From positions 209,833 through 273,832 of the forward strand of contig NZ_BMMT01000001.1 in assembly GCF_014646075.1 (NCBI RefSeq): 64,000 bases of DNA, read 5' to 3'. This DNA is from Saccharopolyspora thermophila (GTDB lineage Bacteria; Actinomycetota; Actinomycetes; Mycobacteriales; Pseudonocardiaceae). Made by a program: the position numbers and the translations under genes. Numbering within the stretch: position 1 is the stretch's first letter; each line of letters starts with the position of its first letter. The notes under the pieces were generated by a model. That model did not search any database, had not been told where the DNA came from, and saw only the letters and a list, made by a program, of their open reading frames with translations. Below, piece by piece: positions 17,649 through 28,432 of the stretch.

Positions 17649-18578
17649 GTGATCGTCATCGGCGGCGAGGCGCTGGTCGACCTCGTTCCGGACCCGTCCA
17701 CTGCGGACGGCGAGCTCGGACCGCTGCACCCCCTGCTCGGCGGCGGGCCGTACAACGTGGCCGTTGCCCTGGGACGCCTGGGGATTCCGGCCGCGTTCTT
17801 CGCCCGGCTGTCCACCGACCAGTTCGGCGACAAGCTGCTGGCGCGGCTGCGTGACTCCAATGTGGACGTCGGGCTGGTGCAGCGGGGCCCGGAGCCGACG
17901 ACACTCGCCGTGGTCGGGCTGGCCGAGGACGGCTCGGCCCGCTACAGCTTCCACACCGAGGGCACCGCCGCACCGCTGGTCGAGGCCCGCGAGTTACCCG
18001 ACGACACCCAGGCCGTGTGCCTGGGCACCCTCGGCATGGTGCTCGAACCCGGTGCGTCGGTGTACGAGGAGGTGCTGTTCCGGGAGGCCGGGCGCGGCCG
18101 GTTCGTCGCTCTCGACCCCAACATCCGTGCCGACCTTATCGCCGATGCCGACGCCTACCGCGCCCGCTTCGCCTCCTGGCTGCCGTCGGTCGGGCTGCTG
18201 AAGGTGTCCGACGACGACGCCGCGTGGCTGGCCGACGGCGGTGACGTGCTCGCGGCGGCGCGGGACTGGCAGCGGCGCGGCCCGGCCGCGGTGGTGCTGA
18301 CCAGGGGCGCCGACGGCCTGACCGCGGTGACCGCCGACGGCGAGGTGTCCGTGCCCGGCGTGCGCGCGGAGGTGGCCGACACCATCGGTGCGGGCGACAC
18401 GGTGCAGGCCGCGCTGCTCGCCTGGCTGCACCGCCACGACGCACTCGCGGCGGACCGTGTGCGGCGCCTCGACCGTGCACAGTGGGAACAGGCGTTACGG
18501 TTCGCCGCAGCCGCCGCAGCCGTCACGGTGTCCCGGCCGGGCGCCGAGCCGCCGTGGGCCACGGAGCTGGCCTGGTGA
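17649..18578 (+). CDS. PfkB-family carbohydrate kinase (fructokinase-like)
   Basis: This 309-residue ribokinase-fold enzyme phosphorylates a sugar with ATP. The N-terminal 'MIVIGGEALVDLVP', the 'GGGPYNVAVALGRLG' substrate motif and the C-terminal 'DTIGAGDTVQAALLAWL' with catalytic Asp and anion hole are clear. The GGE-A-L-D start is characteristic of fructokinase-like members. GTG 17649 has GGAGG four bases upstream. It follows the TetR gene closely. The specific sugar is not determinable. Confidence 0.9.
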   Translation: MIVIGGEALVDLVPDPSTADGELGPLHPLLGGGPYNVAVALGRLGIPAAFFARLSTDQFGDKLLARLRDSNVDVGLVQRGPEPTTLAVVGLAEDGSARYSFHTEGTAAPLVEARELPDDTQAVCLGTLGMVLEPGASVYEEVLFREAGRGRFVALDPNIRADLIADADAYRARFASWLPSVGLLKVSDDDAAWLADGGDVLAAARDWQRRGPAAVVLTRGADGLTAVTADGEVSVPGVRAEVADTIGAGDTVQAALLAWLHRHDALAADRVRRLDRAQWEQALRFAAAAAAVTVSRPGAEPPWATELAW

Positions 18579-18959
18579 GATGCGCTGAGGTGGGGGTGCG
18601 CGATGCCGCCGTGTGGCCTCGATCGTGCCCCCGCCAACGGCCCAGCCGCCGTTAACCCGATCGGATGGCTCTGGTGGTCGCGATGACCGCATCGTCCGGT
18701 TCCGGAGCGTGGAGGATCGACCACAGCGGGCCGCCGGATGTGATGTGATCGTGGTCCCACCTGCCAAAAAGCCGAAACGCGATTGCTGCGCTCGAGCCCC
18801 ACTGCGGTCTAGCGTGACTACTGACAGGACCCCAACGGGGTGGTGCTGCGGCGGTTCGGACACCCCGACCGGCGCGCGGGCGATCAGGCACCCTGCCGCT
18901 TGGCTGGGCGGCGCAGGTCGTCTTCACAGCGCCCCCCGACGAGCGCGAGAGGTTCCCGA
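18579..18959. other. Upstream region of the main citrate synthase gene
   Basis: These 381 bases hold no convincing gene. The overlapping plus-strand frame has unnatural composition and no ribosome site. A TAGCGT hexamer at about 18810 could be a -10 element for the citrate synthase gene, but no good -35 is seen. No repeat or RNA structure stands out. Confidence 0.4.
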
Positions 18960-20264
<1,305 letters not shown>

Positions 20265-20412
20265 ATCGAATTCTGAATCCTGTCGGTGGCGACCTGCTGC
20301 CACCGGCGCATCCGCGGCCCCGGACGCCGGCCACCACGGCCGGTCCCCGGGGCCGACCCGTACCTGCGGGTGCCCCGGACGACCGCGGTGTCAGGTGCAG
20401 CGTGGGCACCGG

Positions 20413-21993
20413 TCAGCTGGGGTCCCGGACGCCTTCCAGAGCCCGCTCGACGAGTCGTTCGACCGCCGGGCGGGCCGCTTCGCGTTCCGCCGGGTTCAGG
20501 CCGATGCGGCTGCGCCGGTCGAGGACGTCCGCGGCGTCCAGGGCGCCCTCGTGGCGGACGGCCCACAGCACCTCCGCGGCGGTCAGCCGCAGGCCGGGGC
20601 CGACCGGGGCCGCGAGGTCGGCGTCCAGTTCGGCCAGCGCCGCCACCCGGGCGGCCTCGGTGCCGTACCTGGCCACCAACCGCGGCGGCGCTTCGACATC
20701 GGTCAGGTGCCGCCGCGGAGCCGCGCCGACGAGGGCGATCGCGGTGGTGCGCGACGGCCCGGCGGACAGGCCGCTGACGCGGACCGCGGCGTCCACCGCG
20801 TCGGCCGCCATCTTCCGGTAGGTGGTGAGCTTGCCGCCGACGACCGTCACCACGCCCTCCGGCGAGGTGAGCACCGCGTGCCGCCGGGACAGATCGGCGG
20901 TCTCCGTGCGCCCGGGTTGTTCCAGCAGCGGGCGCAGGCCGGCGAAGGACCCGAGCACGTGGCTGCGGTCCAGCGGCTGGCCGAGCAGGTCGCGGACCGC
21001 GGCCAACAGGAAGTCCACATCGGACGGCGGGACGTCCGGCACCGACGGGATCGGCCCGGGCACCGGCTCGTCGGTCAACCCGAGCAGGGCCCGGCCATCG
21101 GGCTGCGGTACGAGCAGCAGGAACCGCCCGCAGCCGCCGGGCATCGGCGCGATCAGCGCGGTCCCGGCGATCCCGGCGGCGTCGGCGTCGACCAGCAGGT
21201 GCGAGCCGCGCGACGGCCGCAGCCGCACGTCCGGCGCCAGTTCCCCGGCCCACACGCCGGTGGCGTTGACCACCGCCCGCGCGCGGATGCGCAGCGACTC
21301 GCCGCTGACCTCATCGACGGCGTCCGCGCCGCCACCGTCGAGCCGGTTCACGCGCACGCGCGTGAGGACGCGCGCCCCGAATCCGGCCGCGGTGCGCGCG
21401 AGCGCGACGACCAGGCGCGCGTCGTCCACCAGCTGCCCGTCGAAGCCCAGCAGGCCGCCGCGCAGCCCGGCCGGGCGCAGGCCCGGGACCAGGGCGAGCG
21501 CCTCGGCGGCGGGGATGCGCCGTGGGGGCGGGAGCACGTCAGCCGGGGTGCGGGCGCTGCGGCGCAGCACGTCCCCGGCGCGCAGCCCCGCGTTGAGGAG
21601 GAGTTCGCTGCGTCGGGACACACCGTCGTGCAGCGGGATGAGCTGCGGGAGCGTGCGCACGAGGTGCGGTGCGGTGCGCGTCATCAGGACGTTGCGCTCG
21701 ACGGCGCTCTCCCAGGCCAGCGCCACGTCGCCGTGCGCGAGGTAGCGCAGCCCGCCGTGCACGAGCTTGCTGGACCAGCGGGACGTGCCCCACGCCAGGT
21801 CCTCGGCCTCCACCAGCGCAACCGACAGGCCCCGGGCGGCCGCGTCGAGGGCCGCTCCGGCGCCCGTCACGCCTGCGCCGACGACCAGCACGTCCAGCAC
21901 GTCGTCGGCCGCCGCGGACAGCTCGGCAGCGCGGCGCGCGGCGTTCAGCGAGGTGGCGCGCAACGATCCAGCGGGCAGCGGGGTGGTGATCAT
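20413..21993 (-). CDS. glpD: FAD-dependent glycerol-3-phosphate dehydrogenase
   Basis: This 526-residue membrane-associated flavoenzyme oxidises glycerol 3-phosphate to dihydroxyacetone phosphate and feeds electrons to quinones. The dinucleotide fold 'DVLVVGAGVTGAGAALDAAARG' starts at about residue 33. 'WGTSRWSSKLVHGGLRYL', 'NATGVWAGELA', 'SRGSHLLVD' and 'VVGGKLTTYRKMA' are GlpD signatures. The frame stays open far upstream by chance, but ATG 21993 overlaps the TetR stop (ATGA), fixing the start. It is translationally coupled to that regulator. Confidence 0.93.
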   Translation of the reverse strand: MITTPLPAGSLRATSLNAARRAAELSAAADDVLDVLVVGAGVTGAGAALDAAARGLSVALVEAEDLAWGTSRWSSKLVHGGLRYLAHGDVALAWESAVERNVLMTRTAPHLVRTLPQLIPLHDGVSRRSELLLNAGLRAGDVLRRSARTPADVLPPPRRIPAAEALALVPGLRPAGLRGGLLGFDGQLVDDARLVVALARTAAGFGARVLTRVRVNRLDGGGADAVDEVSGESLRIRARAVVNATGVWAGELAPDVRLRPSRGSHLLVDADAAGIAGTALIAPMPGGCGRFLLLVPQPDGRALLGLTDEPVPGPIPSVPDVPPSDVDFLLAAVRDLLGQPLDRSHVLGSFAGLRPLLEQPGRTETADLSRRHAVLTSPEGVVTVVGGKLTTYRKMAADAVDAAVRVSGLSAGPSRTTAIALVGAAPRRHLTDVEAPPRLVARYGTEAARVAALAELDADLAAPVGPGLRLTAAEVLWAVRHEGALDAADVLDRRSRIGLNPAEREAARPAVERLVERALEGVRDPS

Positions 21994-22628
21994 CGCGACT
22001 CCGGTCGGGTCGGGGGCTCCGGACGCAGTGCGGCGTCCAGGACCCTGGCCAGTTCGTCGGTCAGCGCGGACGGGTCGACGCCCGCGGCGGCCGGTCCGAT
22101 CGAGACGACGAAGGACTGCGCGAGCAGCAGCAGCGCGCGTGCCTGCACGTCGGGGTCGCCGGGGCGGATGGAGCCGTCGGCGTGGCCCTGCACCACGTAC
22201 TCGCGCAGAAAGCCTTCCGCGGCGAGCTGTGTGCTGCCGAGCCGCTCCACCAGGTAGGGCAGCAGGAGTTCGGCGTCGGTCTCCAGGACCCGCTGCAGCA
22301 GCGGCGCGGACTGCAGCAGTCGGACGCCGTGCGCGGTCGCCGAGACCAGACGGTGCCGGACGGTGCCGCTGGTGGCCTCGGCGCGGGCCTGCCGCAGGAT
22401 CTCGCCGAACTCGGCGGTGATCAGCGCGGTGACCACGCTGCCGACGTCGGGGAAGCGCCGGTACAGCGTCATCCGGCTGACCCCCGCGCGGCGGGCGATC
22501 TCGGTCAGGGTGGTGCGCCGGACGCCGTGGGCGAGCACGCAGTCGCGCGCGGCGCGCAGCAGGTCGGCGTCGCCGACCCGATTCCCCGTGCGGGTGCCGC
22601 CCGGGGAGCTGTGACACTGCGATGTCAT
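21990..22628 (-). CDS. TetR-family regulator of the glpD locus
   Basis: This 212-residue repressor has the helix-turn-helix 'VRRTTLTEIARRAGVSRMTLYRRFPDVGSVV' (about residues 30-60). ATG 22628 lies inside a GTGTAACAC palindrome region shared with the divergent flavoprotein gene. The longer open frame upstream would run through that gene and is rejected. It is positioned to control both glpD and the flavoprotein. The same trio is found in M. tuberculosis as Rv2249c, Rv2250c and Rv2251. Confidence 0.88.
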   Translation of the reverse strand: MTSQCHSSPGGTRTGNRVGDADLLRAARDCVLAHGVRRTTLTEIARRAGVSRMTLYRRFPDVGSVVTALITAEFGEILRQARAEATSGTVRHRLVSATAHGVRLLQSAPLLQRVLETDAELLLPYLVERLGSTQLAAEGFLREYVVQGHADGSIRPGDPDVQARALLLLAQSFVVSIGPAAAGVDPSALTDELARVLDAALRPEPPTRPESR

Positions 22629-22637
22629 GTGTAACAC
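22629..22637. promoter_or_regulatory. GTGT-A-ACAC palindrome at the divergent starts
   Basis: GTGTAACAC is a perfect odd palindrome located between the start codons of the TetR gene (22628) and the flavoprotein gene (22645). A related TGACACTG stands at 22611-22618 and TAACACTG at 22632-22639, giving tandem half-sites. It is a plausible TetR operator. Confidence 0.4.
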
Positions 22638-22644
22638 TGTACTG

Positions 22645-24288
22645 GTGAGCGGCCTGATCGAGCACACCCTCCGCGGCAGCTGGACCCCATCGGGTGCCGC
22701 CGCGGCGCCGTTGTCCCCGCACGCCCTGCGCTGGCTGCGCCAGCGCATCGGGCTGGCCGAGACCACGACGCCGGCGGTGCCCGCGTCGCTGGTGGAGGCG
22801 CCCGCGAGCGCACTGCCGGACGCGGCCCGCGCCGAGCTGGCGGATCTGATCGGCGAGCAGCACGTGCGCACCGACGCCGCGGCCCGCCTGGGACGAGCAG
22901 GCGGCATGTCCTACACCGACCTCGTGCGCCGCCGCAGCAGCGCGGAGTTCGCGGTGCCCGACGCCGTGCTCCTGCCAGCCGACCCGGAGCTGGTGCAGCG
23001 GGTTCTGGAGGTCTGCGTCCGGCACGACGTCGCGGTGGTGCCCTTCGGCGGCGGCACCTCGGTGGTCGGTGGCGTCGATGCGCTGCGCGGCGGGAAGACC
23101 GCCGTGGTCGCGCTCGACCTGGCCCGCCTGGACCGTCTGGTCTTGCTCGACCCCGGTTCGCGGATCGCCGTGCTGCAGGCCGGGATGCGCGCCGCGGAAG
23201 CGGAATCCCTGCTGGCCGCACAGGGTTTCACCCTCGGCCACTTCCCGCAGTCCTTCGAGCGCGCCACCATCGGCGGGTTCGCCGCGACCCGCTCGGCGGG
23301 CCAGGCGTCGGCGGGCTACGGGCGCTTCGAGGACATGGTGGAGGGCGTGCGGCTGGCCACTCCGGTGGGTGAGTGGCGGATCGGTGTGGCGCCCGCGTCG
23401 GCCGCGGGCCCCGACCTGCGGCAGCTGGCGATCGGCAGCGAAGGCGCGCTCGGCGTGATCACCGAGGTCGCGCTGCGGGTGCGCCCGGCTCCCGCGTACA
23501 GCAGGTACGAGGCGGTCGTGGTCGACGGCTGGCAGGCGGGGCTCGACGCGGTCCGCGCGCTGGCGCAGGGCCGGGTGCTGGCCGACGTCACCCGGTTGTC
23601 CGATGTGGAGGAAACCGCGGTGCAGTTCGAGCTTGCCGGTTCGACCAAGGCACGCGCCCTGCGAACACTGCTGCGCGCCAGCGGGGTCCGCCAGCCGTGC
23701 CTGCTGGTGCTCGGCTGGGACGCGGCGTCGCGCGACGAGCTCCGGCGGCGCCGGGCCGCGGCCGCGCGAGCGCTGCGTGGCTTCCGGGCGGTGCGGCTGG
23801 GACGCCCGGTCGGCGAGTCCTGGCGGGCGCACCGGTTCTCCGGACCCCGGCAGCGCGACGCGCTGCTGGACCGCGGAGTCTGCGTGGAGACGCTGGAAAC
23901 CGCCGCGCACTGGAGCGGGCTGAGCGAACTGCGGTCTGCGGTGCGGACCGCGCTGCACCGCAGCCTGCGGGTCGACGGCCGGGCGCCGGTCGTGATGTGC
24001 CACGTTTCGCACGCCTACGAAACGGGTGCCTCGCTGTACTTCACGGTGCTCGCCGCCCGCGACGAGCAGGACCCGATCGGCCAGTGGCGGCGGGCGAAGC
24101 ACGCGGCCTGCGACGCCATCGCCGGGCGCGGCACGATCACGCACCACCACGCCGTCGGCGCCGACCACCTGCCGTGGTTGGGCGCGGAGATCGGCGACGT
24201 CGGCACGGCGGTGCTGGCGGCGGCCAAGGACGCCGTCGACCCGACCGGCATCCTCAACCCCGGCAAGCTCATCCGGCCAGCGCGGTGA
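22645..24288 (+). CDS. FAD-binding oxidase, alkyldihydroxyacetonephosphate synthase-like
   Basis: This 547-residue flavoprotein has an FAD_binding_4 domain (about 95-270) with 'VVPFGGGTSVVGGVDALRGG' and 'GHFPQSFERATIGGFAATRSAGQ', and a C-terminal FAD-oxidase domain. The pieces 'CHVSHAYETGASLYFTV' and 'GTITHHHAVGADHLPWL' are strongly reminiscent of alkylglycerone-phosphate synthase, which makes ether lipids by swapping an acyl for an alkyl chain. GTG 22645 is chosen because ATG 22627 overlaps the divergent TetR start. Pairing with glpD suggests glycerophosphate or ether-lipid metabolism; the true reaction in actinobacteria is unproven. Confidence 0.85.
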   Translation: MSGLIEHTLRGSWTPSGAAAAPLSPHALRWLRQRIGLAETTTPAVPASLVEAPASALPDAARAELADLIGEQHVRTDAAARLGRAGGMSYTDLVRRRSSAEFAVPDAVLLPADPELVQRVLEVCVRHDVAVVPFGGGTSVVGGVDALRGGKTAVVALDLARLDRLVLLDPGSRIAVLQAGMRAAEAESLLAAQGFTLGHFPQSFERATIGGFAATRSAGQASAGYGRFEDMVEGVRLATPVGEWRIGVAPASAAGPDLRQLAIGSEGALGVITEVALRVRPAPAYSRYEAVVVDGWQAGLDAVRALAQGRVLADVTRLSDVEETAVQFELAGSTKARALRTLLRASGVRQPCLLVLGWDAASRDELRRRRAAAARALRGFRAVRLGRPVGESWRAHRFSGPRQRDALLDRGVCVETLETAAHWSGLSELRSAVRTALHRSLRVDGRAPVVMCHVSHAYETGASLYFTVLAARDEQDPIGQWRRAKHAACDAIAGRGTITHHHAVGADHLPWLGAEIGDVGTAVLAAAKDAVDPTGILNPGKLIRPAR

Positions 24289-25006
24289 TCGAGCGGTAGC
24301 GGAAGCCGAGCCTGCGGTACACCTTCAGCGCGGGCGCGTTGTCCGCGTCGACCATCAGCGCCACCGCGCCCTCGCGCGCGAGTTCCCGGGCCAGGAACGC
24401 GCACACCTGCGTCGACAGGCCGGTGCCGCGGTGGTCCGGGTGTGTCGCCACGCCGGAGATGAAGCGCAGCCCGGGCGCGGGCCAGGAGTCGCCGCCGACC
24501 GCCACCAGCGTGCCGTCGGCGTCGCGGACCCCGGCCCAGCGCCGTGCCCCGGGGTCGTCGGGGAACACGTAGGAGCGCGGGTTGGCCTTGTGCAGCAGGC
24601 TGCTGATCGCCTGCTCGTCGTCCGGGGACAGCCACTCGACCCGCGGCGTCGGCGCGGTCGGCGGTTCGGCGGCCAGATGCATCCACCCGAAGGTCGCCCG
24701 CACGTCGAGGCCGAGGAGCCGGCCGACGCGGTGGGCGAGCGCGGTGCTGGCCAGCGGCCGCAACTTCGGGCTGTCCAGGGCGGGGAGCACCCGCGCGAGC
24801 AGCTCCGCGGCGTCGTCGGCGGTGCCGGTGAACAGTAGGCGGTCGTTGCGGTTGAGCGCGGGCGCGAACACGGCGACCGCGCTGCCGTGGCGCCACGCGG
24901 ACCCGGCCGCGTGCGGATAGTCCGGCAGCAGCGCCTGCGCGCCCCAGCGCACCAGCAGGTCATCGGTGGCGGCGATGACCTCGTCGGCGGAATGCAACTC
25001 GTGCAT
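24269..25006 (-). CDS. GNAT-family N-acetyltransferase
   Basis: This 245-residue protein has a C-terminal GNAT domain. Motif A is 'ISGVATHPDHRGTGLSTQVCAFL' with the acetyl-CoA pyrophosphate loop, followed by 'GAVALMVDADNAPALKVYRRLGFRYRS' (motif B). The N-terminal half (1-120) is divergent. Its 3' end overlaps that of the convergent flavoprotein gene by 20 bases. The acetyl acceptor is unknown. Confidence 0.85.
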   Translation of the reverse strand: MHELHSADEVIAATDDLLVRWGAQALLPDYPHAAGSAWRHGSAVAVFAPALNRNDRLLFTGTADDAAELLARVLPALDSPKLRPLASTALAHRVGRLLGLDVRATFGWMHLAAEPPTAPTPRVEWLSPDDEQAISSLLHKANPRSYVFPDDPGARRWAGVRDADGTLVAVGGDSWPAPGLRFISGVATHPDHRGTGLSTQVCAFLARELAREGAVALMVDADNAPALKVYRRLGFRYRSITALAG

Positions 25007-25087
25007 GCCTCGATCATGCCGCGCGCATTCCCCGCGGTGGAAAGGGTTTTCGCGCAGCCCAGCCGGTGCCCCAGCGCCGGGTGGCGG

Positions 25088-25471
25088 TCACTTCCTGCGG
25101 CGCGGGCGGAAGCTCACCGAGAAGCGTGGTTTCTCCAGGGCGGTCTGCAGCGCCGCACGCGCCTCCTTGACCACCTCGACCGCCTCGTCGACCTGGGCCG
25201 TGGTGGCGCGGTTGGGCGTCGGCTTGCCCCTGACCTGGAACCAGCGCTCGTCCCACAGCCCCTTGACGGCCTCTTTCCACTCCTGCAGCACGAACTCGAC
25301 GACTTCGTCGCGCTTCTTCTCGGCCTCCTCGCGGCGCTGTCGCGCGGCCGCGACCACCTCGCCGAGTTCGCGCACCCGCTCGGTCTCGTGCCTGCGCATC
25401 CGCTCCGTCGCGGCGTCCGCCAGCCCGGTGATCTCCCGGTAGCGCACCGACGCCGGGGTCTGCTCAGTCAC
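25088..25471 (-). CDS. Coiled-coil protein of the FtsK-like cluster
   Basis: This 127-residue protein is not recognised. Residues 15-65 are strongly helical and charged ('RRHETERVRELGEVVAAARQ', 'REEAEKKRDEVVEFVLQEWK') and predict a coiled coil. A second helix spans about 90-112, and the tail 'RFSVSFRPRRRK' is basic. Its start overlaps the end of the FtsK-like ATPase gene by eight bases, so it is the last gene of that operon and is probably translated in concert with the ATPase. It could be an adaptor or structural partner. Confidence 0.75.
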   Translation of the reverse strand: MTEQTPASVRYREITGLADAATERMRRHETERVRELGEVVAAARQRREEAEKKRDEVVEFVLQEWKEAVKGLWDERWFQVRGKPTPNRATTAQVDEAVEVVKEARAALQTALEKPRFSVSFRPRRRK

Positions 25472-28295
25472 CGGCTTCCTCCCGGATCTCGTGCCGCAGG
25501 TCGGGTGCCGAGCGCTGGGCGGGCACCGCGGGCGCGGGCTCCGGCCCGCCGAGGTCGAACGGCAGCACCACCTCCGGCCGGGAGTGCACCGCCCGGTCGA
25601 AGAACAGCCCGCGCCGTTCCCGCGGCGACCAGCTGACCATCTGACCGGCCGCGAACTGCGACAACTCCTGCCCGTGCACGTCGAACGCGACCCACGCGCC
25701 GATGTCGTCGACCGGTCCCATGCTGAGGGTGTTCTTCACCCGCTGGACGCTGCGCCACCAGCCCACGACGTGCACCCGCAGCTCCGGGCCCTGCTTGAGG
25801 ATCTTCCGCAGGTGGTCGAGCCCGCTCGTGCGGGTCGTCGGGTCCTTGCGCTCCAGCGTCGTCTGCGCCGCGTCGGCCGCGTAGAGCACCAGGACGTGGG
25901 GCACGTCCAGACCGGTGCGCTGGTCGATCTTCGCGGCCACCTCCGCCAGCGCGCCCTCGATGTCGTCCAGGCCCACCAGGTCCACGTCGTGGCCGTGGCC
26001 GCGCAGCGCCTCGACGACAGCCCGCACGTCGTGGTCGACGTCGTCCAGCAGGCCCGCCACGGTGAACTTGATGTCACCCGGCACGTGCTGCCGGGCCAGC
26101 GACAGTGCCGCCGCGCCCAGCACGCTCGTCGCGTCCCGCCGGACCGAGCCGATCACCGCGATGTTGCGGCCCGGTGAGCGGGCCAGCCGCACCGCCGCCG
26201 CGGTGCCGTTGACGTCGATGATCTGCCCCAGCAGCGCCTTGGGCGTGGACACCGGGGCGCGCAACCGCGCGTAGTCGTCCAGCGCGGACAGCACCGGCAG
26301 GTTCGAGCCGTCGAACAACCGCGGCGGCCTCGCGCCGGGAGGAAGCCGCCGCCACAGCTTCTCCTGCAGCGCGTCGAAGGTGCCCCTGGCCGTGGCGTCC
26401 GGGATGCGGGCGATCACGTTGCCGTGCTTGACGCCGGACTCGTGGTTGACCACCGCGTGCCAGCGCGGCAGCTCCAGTGCCGCCTGGTTCTGCTCGGCCA
26501 GCACCCGCCGCGCCTTCGGCAGCGCGATCCGCAGGATGAACTGCTCGAAGATGGCCGGTTTGCCCCAGAACGCCTCGATGCCCGACACGTCCTGGCTGGC
26601 CAGCACCAGGTGGATGCCCTGTGACCGGCCGCGGCGGGCGACGTCCTCCAGCAGCGCGGTGGCCTGCGCGGTCACCGGGTCGCGTTCGGCGAACAGGTAC
26701 TGGAACTCGTCGATCACCGCGACGATCCGCGGCCACCGGCCGGTCGGGTCCTCGGCGCGCAGCTCCTCCAGCTTGGTGACCTCGTGCTTCTTGGCGGCTT
26801 CCGCGCGGCGGCGCATCTCGTCGGACAGAAACCGCAGCAGCGCCAACCCGAACTCGCGGTCGGTGTTGACGTTCACCCCGACCAGCTGCGCGTGCGGCAG
26901 CCAGCTCGGGTCCCGCCTGCCCGGTGTGAACTGGGCGAACGACACGCCTTCCTTGAAGTCCAGCAGGTACAGCTCCAGCTCGTCGGGCGAGTAGCGGGCG
27001 GCCAGCCCGCCGAGCATGCCGTACAGGAAGTTCGTCTTGCCGGAGCCGCTGGGCCCGCCGATCAGGGTGTGCGGGCTGCTGTCGCCGAGGGTGACCCACA
27101 CCGGTTCGCCCTCGCTGAACCCGACCGGCGCCTGCAGGCCCGAGGCCGACCTGTGCGTCCAGAACTCGCTCGGCACCAGGTCCTGGAACGTGCGCACCCG
27201 GGCGCGGCGGGCCAGGAACGCCTCGGCGATCGCCGCGCACGCCCGGGTCACCTCGGCCCGCGACGGCGAGTCGTCCAGCTGCACCACGGCGTGCTCGCCG
27301 GTCATGCTGGTGCGCGCCCGGTTCTCACCGAGCAGCGTGATCGACTCGATGGCGCTGTTCACGCTCAGCGGCAAATCGACAAGGATGAGCACCACGCCGC
27401 AGGCCGGCCCGTTGCGGGCGATGCGCAGCAGCTGGTGGTGCTGCTCGTCGCGCAGCGGTTCGTTGTTGCCGAACAGCACCGCGATCCGCCACGGTTCCGA
27501 GCGGTGCCCGTTCTCGGCGGCGAGTGAGCGCAGCGACGGGTGGCCCCCGTCGGCCAGCGCGGTGTTGTGGATCCGCCGGATGTGGTCGGACAGCGACTCC
27601 AGCATCTCGTCCAACCGCGTCGGGTCGTGCGCGGTGAGCAGCCCGGCCCGGGCCAGCGGGTGCAGGCCGGGCAGAGTGCCGGTCAGCTGCGCGACGTCCC
27701 ACACGTGGATGCGGACCATGCCGGGCGGGAAGTGGCTGAGCATCCGCAGCAGCAGGTTCTGCACCAGCGCCTCGGCCGGTTCCGGGTCCTTGCGGGTGGC
27801 GGTGGTGATCCGCAGGTGCGACTCGTCCAGCAGCGGCACCGCGGCCGGGAACGGTTGCGGGTTCGGGGAGTCCGGGAACGTCGCGGTGCCGATGCGCCAC
27901 AGCCCGGGCGGGGTCGTGGCGTCCTGCGCGCCGATCTGCCCGAGCCACTCCGGCCAGGGCCGGCCCGCGGTGCCGGGTGCGGCGTCGGCCACCAGCGCGG
28001 TGAGCTGATCGGGGCCCTGCGCGCTCCACTCGGCGAAGATCTCCTCGCGGACCCGCTGCGCCTCCCGCAGTGCGGCGGCGAAGTGGGGATCGCCGGGCGG
28101 GGCGATCTCGTCCGGTTCGCGTTCCGCCGCGGCGACGCCCTGCTGCGCGATGCGCAGCGCGTACTCCTGCTGGGCGCACTCCGCGACGACCCGGTCGTGC
28201 TCGTTCTCCGCGGCGCCGAGCGCGGTGCCGACGCTCGAGCGCAGGCGCTCGAAGGCTGCTTCGACGCGACTCCGCCGCTCGTTGCGTTTACCCAC
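25464..28295 (-). CDS. Soluble FtsK/SpoIIIE (EccC-like) ATPase
   Basis: This 943-residue protein has three parts: a charged coiled-coil N-terminus (1-90), a middle region, and tandem P-loop domains. The active FtsK domain has Walker A 'GGPSGSGKTNFLYG' (413-426), Walker B 'IVAVIDEFQYLF' (524-535) and a 'LVLASQDV' sensor (563-570). A second, degenerate domain begins near 700, where 'NIAVIGSVRRDATS' replaces the lysine loop. This active-then-degenerate order recalls type VII secretion EccC. There are no membrane helices, unlike EccC or FtsK. It may pump protein or DNA or act as an assembly ATPase; the substrate is unknown. Confidence 0.85.
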   Translation of the reverse strand: MGKRNERRSRVEAAFERLRSSVGTALGAAENEHDRVVAECAQQEYALRIAQQGVAAAEREPDEIAPPGDPHFAAALREAQRVREEIFAEWSAQGPDQLTALVADAAPGTAGRPWPEWLGQIGAQDATTPPGLWRIGTATFPDSPNPQPFPAAVPLLDESHLRITTATRKDPEPAEALVQNLLLRMLSHFPPGMVRIHVWDVAQLTGTLPGLHPLARAGLLTAHDPTRLDEMLESLSDHIRRIHNTALADGGHPSLRSLAAENGHRSEPWRIAVLFGNNEPLRDEQHHQLLRIARNGPACGVVLILVDLPLSVNSAIESITLLGENRARTSMTGEHAVVQLDDSPSRAEVTRACAAIAEAFLARRARVRTFQDLVPSEFWTHRSASGLQAPVGFSEGEPVWVTLGDSSPHTLIGGPSGSGKTNFLYGMLGGLAARYSPDELELYLLDFKEGVSFAQFTPGRRDPSWLPHAQLVGVNVNTDREFGLALLRFLSDEMRRRAEAAKKHEVTKLEELRAEDPTGRWPRIVAVIDEFQYLFAERDPVTAQATALLEDVARRGRSQGIHLVLASQDVSGIEAFWGKPAIFEQFILRIALPKARRVLAEQNQAALELPRWHAVVNHESGVKHGNVIARIPDATARGTFDALQEKLWRRLPPGARPPRLFDGSNLPVLSALDDYARLRAPVSTPKALLGQIIDVNGTAAAVRLARSPGRNIAVIGSVRRDATSVLGAAALSLARQHVPGDIKFTVAGLLDDVDHDVRAVVEALRGHGHDVDLVGLDDIEGALAEVAAKIDQRTGLDVPHVLVLYAADAAQTTLERKDPTTRTSGLDHLRKILKQGPELRVHVVGWWRSVQRVKNTLSMGPVDDIGAWVAFDVHGQELSQFAAGQMVSWSPRERRGLFFDRAVHSRPEVVLPFDLGGPEPAPAVPAQRSAPDLRHEIREEAGD

Positions 28296-28432
28296 ACCCC
28301 ACCTCGGAACGATGTGTTACGGACCGTGAGCAAAGTACCACCCGGAGGCGCGTCGAGCAGGACCCATGTGGGCCGGTCCACGTGGTGGAATTCGGCGCAG
28401 TGCGGGGCCGAACGCCGGATCACCCGGCTGCA

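Noticed and set aside
20413..24168. A single 1251-codon minus-strand frame spanning glpD, the TetR region and the flavoprotein gene
   Set aside because: Only 20413-21993 matches GlpD. The rest is antisense to the AGPS-like flavoprotein and TetR genes, and the frame is open only because of high GC.
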